Part shown: positions 17,204 to 26,659 of the stretch, one piece after another | How positions within the stretch are numbered: the first letter of the stretch is position 1 | How the letters are laid out: each line of letters starts with the position of its first letter | NCBI RefSeq assembly: GCF_030373265.1 | Contig: NZ_JAUCZC010000006.1 | Location: 1-64,000, forward strand | Length of the DNA stretch: 64,000 bases | Reading direction: 5' to 3' | From: Blastomonas sp. | GTDB taxonomy: Bacteria > Pseudomonadota > Alphaproteobacteria > Sphingomonadales > Sphingomonadaceae | The notes under the pieces: model-generated | The model's input: only the letters and a program-made list of their open reading frames with translations | Told to the model about the DNA's origin: nothing | Database searches by the model: none | Translations under genes and position numbers: made by a program

Positions 17204-17794
17204 TCAGGCCAAGTGGTTGCCCACGCTCCACCCCTGGCCCGCAAGATAGGTTTCGCCAAACTGACGGGGTGTCTCTTCTAGCGTCGTCGCTAGGCTGTCG
17301 TTCCAGCGGTTGAAAAAGCCGTAGAGCGCGATAACGGAAAGAAGTTCGACGATCTGTTCCTCGTCGAAATGTTCGGCCAGCTGCGCCATCGTCTGGTCGG
17401 TGACACCCGAGGGGGATTGGCCAGCGAGCACCGCAAAGCTGAGCGCAGCGCGCTCGGATGCCGAGAAAAGGTCGCTGCGCTCATAATCCCAGATCGCCGC
17501 GATCTTCTCGACAGTTGCACCGCTTGAGGCGGCATTGCTCGCAGTGTGCGCCGAGCAATACTGGCACCCCGCGGCCATGCTGGCGAGGTAGCCTGCCATA
17601 TATTTGAGGTCAGCAGGAACGCGCCCGGCCCCCATGACGGCAGACCACAATCCAAGCGTAGCCTGCAGGATGTCAGGTCGGTAGCCCAAGGTGGTTATAC
17701 TGCCTGGCAGCTCGGCAAAATCCGCCAGGAAGGGGCTGGTGTCGATGCCACGTTCGGCGAGTTCTTGGAGCGTCAGTGACCGGATGCGTGCCAT
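17204..17794 (-). CDS. AhpD-like carboxymuconolactone decarboxylase family protein
   Basis: A 196-residue, all-helical protein with the CxxC-x2-H signature CQYCSAH (about residue 77), the redox-active pair of AhpD-type alkylhydroperoxidases. Despite the family name, the CxxC form is usually a thiol peroxidase or disulfide reductase and not a decarboxylase. Three bases separate it from the SDR stop, so it is the last gene of the long GntR-controlled operon. It might detoxify peroxide formed in the pathway, or catalyse a step on a lactone; context cannot decide. Confidence 0.8.
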   Translation of the reverse strand: MARIRSLTLQELAERGIDTSPFLADFAELPGSITTLGYRPDILQATLGLWSAVMGAGRVPADLKYMAGYLASMAAGCQYCSAHTASNAASSGATVEKIAAIWDYERSDLFSASERAALSFAVLAGQSPSGVTDQTMAQLAEHFDEEQIVELLSVIALYGFFNRWNDSLATTLEETPRQFGETYLAGQGWSVGNHLA

Positions 17795-17797
17795 GAT

Positions 17798-18565
17798 TCA
17801 GCCTTCCCATTCGCAATTGCCATCGACACCGATGATCTGCCCGGTGACATGCCGTGCCGCGTCCGACGCCAGAAACAACGCCATTTCACCGATTTCCGAT
17901 GGCTGGATCTTGGTTCTCAGCGAGATGAACCCGAGCGCTTCGGCCTCGACCTCGGCAACCGAGGCCCCGCGCGCCTCGGCAGCGCGCCCCATCAGCATCC
18001 GCATCCGTTCGGTATCCATGAAGCCGGGACGGATGCCGTTGACCCGAATTCCTGCCGGTCCGAGTTCACGCGCCAGGTTGCGGGTCATTCCCTCCAGCGC
18101 CCATTTCGATGCAACATAGGCGGTGCGCCCAGGCAGCCCAGTTACCGCCGAGGCGGTCGAGATGTTGATGATCGCCCCACTGCCCGCGCCTTTCATTCCC
18201 GGCACCACTGCGCGCACCATGTGGAACGCGCCCTGGACATTGACCGCAAAGCAGCGTGCCCAGTCTTCGGGGGAATTGGTCTCGACGTCGCCGATCGGCC
18301 CTGCAACCCCAGCGTTGTTGATCAGAACGTCGACCGGGCCGCAGTCGGCTGAAAACGCCTCGACCGCAGCGGCGTCGGCCACATCGACCCGGTAACCAGA
18401 CACCGCAGGGTTTCCGGCGCATGCGGCATCGAGCGCGGTCTGGTCGACATCGCAGATGCTGACCTTCCAGCCCGCATCGGCAAAAACGTGCGCGATGGCG
18501 AGGCCGATGTTGGCAGCACCGGCCGTAACCACAGCGTGGCGCGGCTGTGTTGTGGACTTGCTCAT
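17798..18565 (-). CDS. Short-chain dehydrogenase/reductase
   Basis: A 255-residue classical SDR. The cofactor motif is TAGAANIG (a variant of TGxxxGxG), followed by NNAGVAG, the catalytic Ser in NISTASAVTG and YVASK (Tyr and Lys). Asp at the end of beta-2 (CDVDQ) indicates NAD(H) preference. It should interconvert an alcohol and a ketone. The ATG overlaps the hyuB stop (ATGA), so it belongs to the catabolic operon and may act just before or after the HyuAB step. Confidence 0.85.
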   Translation of the reverse strand: MSKSTTQPRHAVVTAGAANIGLAIAHVFADAGWKVSICDVDQTALDAACAGNPAVSGYRVDVADAAAVEAFSADCGPVDVLINNAGVAGPIGDVETNSPEDWARCFAVNVQGAFHMVRAVVPGMKGAGSGAIINISTASAVTGLPGRTAYVASKWALEGMTRNLARELGPAGIRVNGIRPGFMDTERMRMLMGRAAEARGASVAEVEAEALGFISLRTKIQPSEIGEMALFLASDAARHVTGQIIGVDGNCEWEG

Positions 18566-20325
18566 GCTGCCTGCTCCCGCAATTTTCTGGTCATTTCACT
18601 GTTCAGGCTGCCGTCGCGGTTCGCGACGACGCCGTAGATATCGCGCGCGCGGCCCGCTGAAATCAGCCCTTCAGCCATGTCGCGCAGAACCGTTTCTGCG
18701 GGCCGCTCGAACGGCGATCCGTACCCGCCGCCGCCGCACGAGACCGCGAGCACGCGCTCGCCATCCTCGACATGCACCTGCGCGCAGGCGGCGAGCCGCT
18801 CGCGCGTTCCGTCGACATGGAGAAGATGCTGGTCCGCGCCGCCGCCCGATCCGCCGCCACGCACGCCGACCGGCGCGTTGACATGGCCATCGGAAAGGTA
18901 GCCGATCTCGATCGCACCTCCGACGGGTCCGAACTCGATCTTGGTCGACGGCGCGCCGTTGGTGCGGCCTGCACCCTCGCTGTCGGGCACGAAGGCCCGT
19001 CTGTAGACAAGGATGGGCTGGACGATCTCGGCGTGCTCGACACCATCGATGCAACACAAGCCGGCATTGCCGACATGGCCGACGGTCCACCAGGCATCGG
19101 CAACCGGGCTTGCTGCTCCGCCGCTCATGCCCAGGAAAACCTGGTTGACGAACGCCTTGCCGGTGCGCGGATCAATGCCCGACACAACGCCCGCCGAAGG
19201 CGCGATCACCGCACCGACCTCGGCCATGCCGATGCCGTCATCCAGCGCTGCCAGCGCGGTCTGCACCGAATTGGCGACTCGGTCCGCGATGTTGGTGGTT
19301 GCGGCCGAGCACGAGAACGGATGGATCGGAATGCCGGCAATGCACCCTTCGCGCAGTATCACGTCGATCCGCCGGAATGATCCGGCATTCTTTGGCACCT
19401 GGTAATCGATGCTGTTGAACACGCCGATCATCGCAGCGGTGCGCGCGCAGGCTTCGGAGAGGTTCATCCCGCAGGGCATGCAATCGGGATTGTCGCCCAG
19501 ATCGACCGTCACCCGGCCCGCAGCCGGATCGACAGTGATATGCGAGGTGATCTTCACCCCCTCGGCAGGGAGGCCGGGAAACGGATCATGCGTCGAACTG
19601 CCGCTGACCGACCCGGCCGGCAGGGCGGCAATGGCTTCTGCCATGCGCGCCTCGGAATAATCGAACCATTGCGAGGCGAAGCTTTCAAGCCGGTCCCAGC
19701 CGATGTCATGGGCCAAGGCGGTCAGGTTGCGCTCGCCAACGCGGACTGCGCCGACGGTGGAAAGGTAATCGCCATGCCACTGATGCGGCACGCGGATGCG
19801 CACCTTGCACATGCGGATGATGTCATCGATGTCCTGCCAGCCGCGCTGCACCTGCACCGCGGGGAAGATCAGCGCGCCCTCGTTATAGACGTCGGTCGCT
19901 TCGCCCATATAGGTCGTGGGCTGCGAATTGCCGATATCGGCCTGGTGCGCCTTGGCAAGCAAGGTGAAGCGGTGCCGCCCCTCGCCGTCGAACACCGGAG
20001 CGATCACCGAAAGGTCGGCGGGGTGCGAGCAGCCGTGATAGGGCGAATTGTGCAGAAAGGCATCGCCGGGCCGCTGCACCGGATGGAAGTCCTTTACCGA
20101 TTTGACCATCAGATCCGGCCCGGAAAGCACGTGGATCGGCAGGCTGTCCGCAGCGGTAATCAGCTCGCCGTCGTGTGTCAGGATGCAGCACGAGAAGTCA
20201 CGCGCGCGGTTGAGCACGCCCGATCGTCCGGTACGCAGCAAGGTGTTCGACATCGCGCGCACCACACCATCAAGGCGGCTGCGGAGCACCGCCATTTCTG
20301 CACCGTTGAAGCCTGGCGTCGTCAT
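18562..20325 (-). CDS. hyuB: Hydantoinase B / oxoprolinase family subunit
   Basis: A 587-residue HyuB-type protein: SNTLLRTGRSGVLNRARDFS at the N-terminus, the HPADLSV metal-site region (GCSHPADLSVIAPVF) and GGGSGGG/CGGGGYG glycine loops at the C-terminus are family marks. HyuB pairs with HyuA in ATP-dependent hydantoinases, 5-oxoprolinase, caprolactamase and in acetone/acetophenone carboxylases, where phosphorylated intermediates are used to open a ring or to carboxylate a ketone. ATG 20325 overlaps the hyuA stop (ATGA). The family is sure; the reaction is not. Confidence 0.85.
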   Translation of the reverse strand: MTTPGFNGAEMAVLRSRLDGVVRAMSNTLLRTGRSGVLNRARDFSCCILTHDGELITAADSLPIHVLSGPDLMVKSVKDFHPVQRPGDAFLHNSPYHGCSHPADLSVIAPVFDGEGRHRFTLLAKAHQADIGNSQPTTYMGEATDVYNEGALIFPAVQVQRGWQDIDDIIRMCKVRIRVPHQWHGDYLSTVGAVRVGERNLTALAHDIGWDRLESFASQWFDYSEARMAEAIAALPAGSVSGSSTHDPFPGLPAEGVKITSHITVDPAAGRVTVDLGDNPDCMPCGMNLSEACARTAAMIGVFNSIDYQVPKNAGSFRRIDVILREGCIAGIPIHPFSCSAATTNIADRVANSVQTALAALDDGIGMAEVGAVIAPSAGVVSGIDPRTGKAFVNQVFLGMSGGAASPVADAWWTVGHVGNAGLCCIDGVEHAEIVQPILVYRRAFVPDSEGAGRTNGAPSTKIEFGPVGGAIEIGYLSDGHVNAPVGVRGGGSGGGADQHLLHVDGTRERLAACAQVHVEDGERVLAVSCGGGGYGSPFERPAETVLRDMAEGLISAGRARDIYGVVANRDGSLNSEMTRKLREQAA

Positions 20326-22388
20326 ACGGAGCGTTCCTCGATCAAGATGGTCCCCGGCACCGAGCGCCAGAAGCACGACGCCGGATCGACGACGATGGTG
20401 GTGAAATCGGATTCGATGATTGCCGGGCCGTCGTACACTTGGTCCGCGGGCAGCGCGTCAAGCCGCCACACCGGGGCATCGGCTCGCCCGGTTCCAGCGA
20501 AATACACGCTGCGGTGACCCGCTGGCGACGGATCGGTTTGCGCCATCGCCAGTCGGAAATCGGACTCTCCATCGCGCGCCGAGCATTGCACCCGCGCGCG
20601 CAGGCCGATCAGCTCGATATCCGATGCCGGGTCAACTATGGTGAACAGCCGGAGGTGCTCGGCCTCAAACCGGGCGCGGAAATCCGCGATGGCCACAGAG
20701 GTTGAAAAATCGGGATAGGGCAACGGAACGTCTATTTCCCAAGCCTGCCCCTCATAACGCGCCTCGGCGATGAAATGCGTGTCGCCAGGCCGGCCCGATC
20801 GCACGATGAAGTCCTTGGCACGCGCCGCCAGCCCGGCGACCGCAGCGCTCACCGCTTCGACGTCGAAGCGCGCGGTATTGCTGTGCACAGTCGCGGCAAA
20901 CTCGGCGGTGATGTCGGACATCATTGCGCCTGCCGCGCTCATCGCTGCGCCGGTCTCGGGGATCAGCAGTCGCGGACACCCCAGCCGCCGCGCAATAAAG
21001 GTCGAGTTGAGCCCCGCCGCTCCGCCGCCGCCAATCAGTACCGCCTTGGCCGGATCGATGCCCTGGTTGACGACAAGATCCTGGATCGCCTGAACCATTG
21101 CCTCGGTGGCAAGGTCGACGATCGACCAGGCGGCCTCTTCAATCGATACCCCCAAAGGCTTGGCGATATACGTCTCGATCGCGCCGCGCGCACCGTCGGC
21201 ATCGAGCTGCATCTTGCCGCCGAGGAAGAAGTCAGGGTCGAGATAGCCCAGCACCACGCATGCATCGGTTACCGTGGGCAGAGTGCCGCCGCGCTGGTAG
21301 CACACCGGGCCCGGCATCGCGCCTGCGCTCTGCGGGCCGACATGCAGCAGGCCCGAGGCGTCGACCCGCGCGATGCTGCCCCCGCCTGCGCCGACGCTCT
21401 TCACTTCGACGGACGGATAGCCCGCCAGATGCCCGCGATACGGCTCGCCAATCCACAGGTCGCGGGTCATCGCAACGCGCCCCTCGGCGATGATCGAAAT
21501 GTCATAGGTGGTGCCACCGGTGTCGGCGATGATCGCATTGTCGAAACCACCCTCGCGCAGGGCATAGTGCCGCCCGGCCACCGGGGCCATCGATGGCCCC
21601 GAGTTGATCGCGGAAATCGGCTGCGCGGCGACTTCGCGGGCATCGACCATGCCGCCCGCGCTGGTCAGCACCATCACGCGGCCGGCAAAACCGGCTTTAG
21701 CCAGCCGCGCTTCGAGGCTGCCGAGATACGCGCCCATCAGGGGCTTGAGCGAGGCGTCGATCGCAGCCGATGACGCGCGGCGAAACTCGCGCAGCGTCGG
21801 GTTAACGCTGTGCGACAGGCTGTAGGGCATTTCGGGAAAGCGCGCCGCGATCATTGCGCCGATGCGGTTTTCATGGTCCGGGTTGACCGTCGACCACAGC
21901 AGGGCAACCGCGATCGCTTCGACATCAGCGGCGGCAATCTGATCGAGCACCTGTGCGGTGGCCGCTTCATCAAGCTCGGTCAAAACCTTGCCGCCCGCCA
22001 TGATCCGTTCGGGAACCTCGAAGGTCAGCGCACGCGGCACGTAAGGTTGCGGATAGGCGTGCGCATGGTTGAACGGCTCGGCGCGGCCACCTTCGCGGAA
22101 CAGCAGCATGTCACGATGCCCCGCCGTAACAATCAGCGCGGTGCGCGCGGTGCGTCCCTGAATGATCGCGTTGATCGCATGGGTGGTGCCGTGGATGAAG
22201 CTGTCGCCGCGCGCGAGCAGGTCGCCGAGCGTCAGGCCGCGCGCGTCGGCGGCGACACGCAGCGCGTCGAGCACGCCCGCCACCGGGTCGGACGGCGTGG
22301 TTGCAGCCTTGTGCAGCGTGATCGTGCCGTCATCTTCCTCGACGACAAGGTCGGTGAAGGTACCCCCGGTATCGGTTGCAAAGCGCAT
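20322..22388 (-). CDS. hyuA: Hydantoinase A / oxoprolinase family ATPase subunit
   Basis: A 688-residue HyuA-type subunit with the ASKHA nucleotide-binding elements ATDTGGTFTDLVVEE (start), ADTGGTTYDIS (middle) and LIGGGGAAGLN (adenosine). It phosphorylates substrate or carbonate so that HyuB can complete ring opening or carboxylation. The pair is two-subunit, without the extra subunits of acetophenone carboxylase or the Zn subunit of acetone carboxylase, which favours amide/lactam hydrolysis, but divergent two-subunit carboxylases cannot be excluded. The ATG at 22388 shares one base with the BKACE stop (TGATG). Confidence 0.87.
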   Translation of the reverse strand: MRFATDTGGTFTDLVVEEDDGTITLHKAATTPSDPVAGVLDALRVAADARGLTLGDLLARGDSFIHGTTHAINAIIQGRTARTALIVTAGHRDMLLFREGGRAEPFNHAHAYPQPYVPRALTFEVPERIMAGGKVLTELDEAATAQVLDQIAAADVEAIAVALLWSTVNPDHENRIGAMIAARFPEMPYSLSHSVNPTLREFRRASSAAIDASLKPLMGAYLGSLEARLAKAGFAGRVMVLTSAGGMVDAREVAAQPISAINSGPSMAPVAGRHYALREGGFDNAIIADTGGTTYDISIIAEGRVAMTRDLWIGEPYRGHLAGYPSVEVKSVGAGGGSIARVDASGLLHVGPQSAGAMPGPVCYQRGGTLPTVTDACVVLGYLDPDFFLGGKMQLDADGARGAIETYIAKPLGVSIEEAAWSIVDLATEAMVQAIQDLVVNQGIDPAKAVLIGGGGAAGLNSTFIARRLGCPRLLIPETGAAMSAAGAMMSDITAEFAATVHSNTARFDVEAVSAAVAGLAARAKDFIVRSGRPGDTHFIAEARYEGQAWEIDVPLPYPDFSTSVAIADFRARFEAEHLRLFTIVDPASDIELIGLRARVQCSARDGESDFRLAMAQTDPSPAGHRSVYFAGTGRADAPVWRLDALPADQVYDGPAIIESDFTTIVVDPASCFWRSVPGTILIEERSV

Positions 22389-23320
22389 CAGAAAGTGACC
22401 CTGTCCCCGCCCTTGGTGCCCAGCATTTCGCGCGCCTCTTCGGGTGTGGCGATGGGAATATCCAGCGCATCGAGAATCTGGCGGACCTTGCGCACCTGCT
22501 GCGCGTTGCTGACCGCGAGCTCGCCCTTGCCGATGTACAGGCTGTCTTCCAGACCGACGCGGACGCTGCCACCCACAAGGGCACATTGCGCAAGGAACTT
22601 CATCTGTGGCCGTCCGACGGCGAAGCACGACATGATGTAATCGTCGCCAAACAGACGGTCGGCGGTCTGCTTCATCAGGAAAAAGTTTTCCAGATCCGCG
22701 CCCAGTCCACCCAGAATCCCGAAGATGCCCTGGATGAGGAACGGCGGCTTGATCAGGCCAAGGTCTGCAAAGTGCTTCACGCTGTAGAGATGGCCGATAT
22801 CGTAGCATTCATATTCGAAGCGGGTGCCATGGCCCTCACCCAGTTCGGTCATGATCCTTTCGATCAGCGCGAAGTTGTGGTTGGCGGGAAACCGCTTGGA
22901 GCCCAGCATGAGCTCGCGTTCCCACTCGTGCTTCCAGTCGAACTTGTCGGCAAGCGGCCAGAAGCCGAAGTTCATCGAGCCCATGTTGAGCGAGGTCATC
23001 TCGGGGCTGGCGGCGAGCGGCCCGGCCATGCGGTCTTCTTCGCTGAACCCCGGAGCGCCGCCGGTGGTGATGTTGATGATCGCGTCGGTCTGCTGCTTGA
23101 TTCGCGGCAGGAACTGCATGTAGAGCGCAGGATCGGGCGAAGGCCGTCCGTCGATCGGGTCCCGTGCATGCAGGTGGAGCACCGCAGCCCCCGCCTCGAC
23201 TGCCTCGATCGCCTGCTCGGCAATCTCGTCAGGCGTCACCGGCAGATAGGGCGACATGCTGGGCGTGTGGATCGATCCTGTGACTGCGCAGGTGATGATC
23301 GCCTTACCGGTATGTTTCAT
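22388..23320 (-). CDS. Beta-keto acid cleavage enzyme (BKACE, DUF849)
   Basis: A 310-residue TIM-barrel protein of the DUF849 family. It begins IITCAVTGSIHTPSMSPYLP and has the zinc-binding HxH in VLHLHARDPIDGRPSP. Characterised members (such as Kce in lysine fermentation) condense a beta-keto acid with acetyl-CoA to give acetoacetate and a new acyl-CoA. The neighbouring HyuAB could supply the beta-keto acid, if it acts as a ketone carboxylase, or a precursor of it. TTGGAG precedes ATG 23320. The pocket residues that set chain charge cannot be judged by eye. Confidence 0.88.
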   Translation of the reverse strand: MKHTGKAIITCAVTGSIHTPSMSPYLPVTPDEIAEQAIEAVEAGAAVLHLHARDPIDGRPSPDPALYMQFLPRIKQQTDAIINITTGGAPGFSEEDRMAGPLAASPEMTSLNMGSMNFGFWPLADKFDWKHEWERELMLGSKRFPANHNFALIERIMTELGEGHGTRFEYECYDIGHLYSVKHFADLGLIKPPFLIQGIFGILGGLGADLENFFLMKQTADRLFGDDYIMSCFAVGRPQMKFLAQCALVGGSVRVGLEDSLYIGKGELAVSNAQQVRKVRQILDALDIPIATPEEAREMLGTKGGDRVTF

Positions 23321-23376
23321 CGATTGGCTCCAATTGTATCTAGAAAGGCATGGGCGGCGGCAGATGCCGCGCGGGA

Positions 23377-24711
23377 CTATTCGAGCGTGCGCATCGTTCG
23401 GCCAAAGGCCGTGCGGCTGGCCATGGCCATGGCCGCGCCGAAGCTGGCGACGACGAGGACCATCGCAAGCAACGACAGGTTGAGCTTGTCGGGGTCGCCG
23501 AACACGAAATCGGTGATCGCCCCGACCAGAGGCGGGCCGACGCCGATCCCCACCATCGTCACGATCGCGAGGAACACCGAGGTCACCACGCCGCGCATGG
23601 CAGGCGGGGTGAGCATCTGCACCCCGGCGAGCGATGCCGGCGCGCCCAAGGTCAGCGAGAAATTGAGCAGGCCATAAGCAACAACCGAGGTCACGACATC
23701 GCGGCTGAACGCGAACACCAGCATGGCAGGGATCGCTCCGAGCAGGCCGATTGTCATCACGGGAGCGGCCGGAGACGGCGCACCGTTGCGCGCAAACCGA
23801 TCGGTCAGCCAGCCCCCGCTGAGATGGCCCAAAGGCCCTGCGACGAGAATGACGCTTCCCACCAGCAACCCGGCCTGCGACGGCGTCATGTCGAACAGCC
23901 GAACGTAGAAGGTCGCGCTCCATGCAGCGATGGTCTGGACCAGCAGCACCACGGTGATCGAGGCGGCCACGTGCGGGATATAGGCGCTGCGGTGCGCCCT
24001 GGCATGCGCGACCGCGGGACCGAAGCCTGGCTTGGCGAGCGGATCGGCAACAGGCGCCCGCTTGGGCTCGCGTAACGTCAGCGCGATCACCAGTGCGAGG
24101 GCAAAACCGGGCAGCGCCATGATCACGAACGTGCCCTGCCATGGCGCAAGCTGCCCGATCACCGGCAGCGCAAGGCCCCCCTTGGCCACCAGCAAAGCCA
24201 GCACCGCGCCACCGCCGATCATCGCCGCGCTCTTGCCTAGGGATGCTCCGGTGGTGAACAGCGAGACCGCACGCCCGAGTTTTTCCTTGGGGAAATAGGT
24301 GGCGAGCAGGGACATCGCCGCAGGCACCAGCGCGGCCTCGCCAAAGCCGACGCCCAGCCGCGCGAGGAAGAGCGATCCGAAGCTGTCGGCCAGACCGCAC
24401 AGAGCCGTCGCGATGCTCCACAGCACGATGCCGATAACGATAAGGTTGCGGCGATTGACCTGATCGGCCATCCGCCCGAGTGGGATCGCAACAACGACAT
24501 AGAGAATGACGAAGCCGGTGCCCTGGAGCAGCCCGAGTTCGGTGTCGGAGATGCCCAGGTCGAGTTTCAATGGCTCCATCACCAGGCTGAGCACGAACCG
24601 GTCGACGAACGAGACAAGGTGCGCCACCGCCAGCAGCCCCGCAACATACCACGGGTACCATCCCCGGATGAGCGAGGAGGGCGGAACCAAGCGGGACGAA
24701 ACCGGTTGCAT
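23377..24711 (-). CDS. MFS permease
   Basis: A 444-residue major facilitator with 12 hydrophobic helices. The family loop 2-3 motif GRMADQVNRRNLIVIG, equivalent to GxxxDRxxRR, lies near residue 75, and the pattern matches the hexuronate/organic-acid (Spinster-like) porters of sphingomonads, which often accompany aromatic or ester catabolism. It would carry the substrate or a hydrolysis product across the inner membrane after TonB uptake. ATG 24711 shares a base with the SDR stop. A 56-base gap to the BKACE gene is the largest inside this operon. Confidence 0.85.
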   Translation of the reverse strand: MQPVSSRLVPPSSLIRGWYPWYVAGLLAVAHLVSFVDRFVLSLVMEPLKLDLGISDTELGLLQGTGFVILYVVVAIPLGRMADQVNRRNLIVIGIVLWSIATALCGLADSFGSLFLARLGVGFGEAALVPAAMSLLATYFPKEKLGRAVSLFTTGASLGKSAAMIGGGAVLALLVAKGGLALPVIGQLAPWQGTFVIMALPGFALALVIALTLREPKRAPVADPLAKPGFGPAVAHARAHRSAYIPHVAASITVVLLVQTIAAWSATFYVRLFDMTPSQAGLLVGSVILVAGPLGHLSGGWLTDRFARNGAPSPAAPVMTIGLLGAIPAMLVFAFSRDVVTSVVAYGLLNFSLTLGAPASLAGVQMLTPPAMRGVVTSVFLAIVTMVGIGVGPPLVGAITDFVFGDPDKLNLSLLAMVLVVASFGAAMAMASRTAFGRTMRTLE

Positions 24712-25478
24712 CAGCCGATAGCCGCCGAAATGCCTTCGTCGGCAAGCCAGGTCGCGCCGTGAACGGCACGCGCCTCGTTCGAGAGCAGGAACAGGATCAC
24801 GCCGGCGATCGCATCGGCATCGCTGAAGGCCACACCGCTGGGTGTCATGGCCTGCATCGCGGCAATCGCCTCGGCGTTGTTGCGGACATCCTCGTTCATC
24901 GGAGTGGCAGTGTTGCCCGGCGCGACCGCGTTGACCGCGATGTTCATCGGCGCGAGCTCTGCGGTAAGGGCGCGAGTCATCATCACCACCGCGGCTTTGC
25001 TGGCGCAGTAGAGGGCATGGCTGTTGATCCCGATCAACGCCGCGGTCGAGGCGCAGTTGACGATCCGCCCGCCGCCCCTGCGCTTCATCAGCGGTGTTGC
25101 CGCCACAATGCTGTTCCACAGACCTGTGACATTGATGTCGATCATCCGCGCCGCATCGCCGCCATCGGTGGCGCCAACGGGGGTTGCGTAGAACACGCCT
25201 GCGGCGTTTACGAGCAGGTCAAGCCCGCCCAGATCAGCCTCGACACTGGCCATCAGTGCCGTCATCGCATCCGCGTCGCGGACGTCGGCTTTGTATGGCC
25301 GCGCGTTACCGCCTGCAGCAACGATCGAACTTGCGACCGCATGCGCCTTGTCGAGCGAGGCACTGGCGAGGATGGCGACATCGGCGCCCTCGGCGGCCAG
25401 CGCGCGGGCAACGCATTCTCCGATGCCCGAGCTGCCGCCGGTGACCAGCGCCACCTTGTCTTTGAAACGACCGGTCAT
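24711..25478 (-). CDS. Short-chain dehydrogenase/reductase
   Basis: A 255-residue classical SDR with TGGSSGIG, NAAG, catalytic Ser in NCASTAALIG and YCASK. The acidic residue at the end of beta-2 is missing (ILASAS), so NADP(H) may be preferred. It is similar in size to, but clearly different from, the SDR at 17798, so the pathway probably has two oxidoreduction steps. It overlaps both the hydrolase stop (ATGA) and the MFS start (TGATG). Confidence 0.85.
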   Translation of the reverse strand: MTGRFKDKVALVTGGSSGIGECVARALAAEGADVAILASASLDKAHAVASSIVAAGGNARPYKADVRDADAMTALMASVEADLGGLDLLVNAAGVFYATPVGATDGGDAARMIDINVTGLWNSIVAATPLMKRRGGGRIVNCASTAALIGINSHALYCASKAAVVMMTRALTAELAPMNIAVNAVAPGNTATPMNEDVRNNAEAIAAMQAMTPSGVAFSDADAIAGVILFLLSNEARAVHGATWLADEGISAAIG

Positions 25479-26659
25479 GCGTACACCGCCGCGCTCAGCG
25501 CCGCGCAGCGCTCGCCAAGCCCGCCGCCGGCGCACATGAACGAGGGGCTGTAGCCGAACGAGATCCGGTTTTCCGGATCGGCAAAGCCAAGGGCACCGCC
25601 GGCGCCGGGGTGTCCGAAGCTGCCCGGATTGCTGCCCATCGGCGACATGTTCGGCTCGTTGAGGAAGAACCCGTGGCCATAGCGGAACACACGGTCGGTC
25701 ATCGCGCAGGTGCCGAACCAAGCCTCCGAGCGCATCGCATCGATGATCGCAGGCGATGCCAGCCTGATGCCGTCGAGCGTACCGCCACACGCAAGCGCCG
25801 CATAGACCCTGGCGACGGACCGGGCGTTGCCGTGGCCGTTGCTCGAAGGCATCACGCCCTGGCGATAGGCGGTATCGTTGTAGGGGTCGTCCGAAGGCGG
25901 ACGCTGCCGCCACGCGCGGCCCAGTTTGGTGCTGTGATCGCGGGTCTGGACGAAGGTGTGGCTGTCGGGGTTGGGGATGACATCGGCGACCCGCTCGTCA
26001 TGAGCACCGCGCGTGCCATAGCCGTAATCGGCGCCAAGCGGCTGCGCGACTTCCTCGTCGAAGAAGCGCTCGAGCCTGCGACCGTCGATCCGGCGCACGA
26101 GTTCGCCAAGCAGGTATCCGGCACTGAAGCTGTGATAGCCATGATCGGTGCCGGGCTCCCATTCGGGGACCTGCGCCTCATAGGCGCGGATCATCGCCTC
26201 CCAGTCAAGCCCCGCACCGTCGGGCGCGGCATCGGCGAACAAGAGCCCAGCTTTGCCGGTGATCAGCGTGCGAACGGTGATCTCAGCCTTGCCGCTGCCA
26301 GCGAACTCGGGCCAGTAACGTGCCACTGGCGCGTCCATATCGAGCGCGCCGCGATCGGCGAGCATCCACAAGCACAAAGCCGCCATACCCTTGCCCACCG
26401 ACATCATGCAGATGATGGTGTCCTGCGCCCATGGACGGGTCTGAGCCCTGTCGGACCAGCCGCCCCAAAGGTCGACGCATTTGACGCCATCGCGATAGAC
26501 CGCAACGGCGGCCCCGCGCTCGCCGCGCTCGCGAAAATTGGCTTCGAACGCTTCGCGTACCGCTGCGAATTCTGGGTCGCAATGGCCCGTGACGGGGGCT
26601 TTGATCCGTGAAGTCATCGTTGGGTGGTCACTCTGGCTGGGCAAGGATAGATACACCAT
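25475..26659 (-). CDS. Beta-lactamase-fold serine hydrolase (EstB-like)
   Basis: A 394-residue class C beta-lactamase-fold enzyme. The SxxK nucleophile motif is SVGK (MMSVGKGMAAL), and the Tyr of the YxN-like second motif is in GYHSFSAGYLLGEL. No signal peptide is visible, so it is likely cytoplasmic, which fits carboxylesterases (EstB type) better than periplasmic beta-lactamases. It may de-esterify or hydrolyse an amide in the imported compound. The ATG at 26659 shares one base with the receptor stop; ATG 26617 (start MTSRIK) is an alternative, but all other junctions in this operon overlap in the same way. Confidence 0.8.
   Translation of the reverse strand: MVYLSLPSQSDHPTMTSRIKAPVTGHCDPEFAAVREAFEANFRERGERGAAVAVYRDGVKCVDLWGGWSDRAQTRPWAQDTIICMMSVGKGMAALCLWMLADRGALDMDAPVARYWPEFAGSGKAEITVRTLITGKAGLLFADAAPDGAGLDWEAMIRAYEAQVPEWEPGTDHGYHSFSAGYLLGELVRRIDGRRLERFFDEEVAQPLGADYGYGTRGAHDERVADVIPNPDSHTFVQTRDHSTKLGRAWRQRPPSDDPYNDTAYRQGVMPSSNGHGNARSVARVYAALACGGTLDGIRLASPAIIDAMRSEAWFGTCAMTDRVFRYGHGFFLNEPNMSPMGSNPGSFGHPGAGGALGFADPENRISFGYSPSFMCAGGGLGERCAALSAAVYA

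Noticed and set aside
22376..23677. Rightward frame over the BKACE gene
   Set aside because: Antisense shadow with Arg/His-rich low-complexity sequence; the leftward BKACE is clearly coding.
23321..24769. N-terminal extension of the BKACE frame over the MFS gene
   Set aside because: The frame is open but Ala/Arg-rich and antibiased; ATG 23320 has a good ribosome-binding site and matches the family start.
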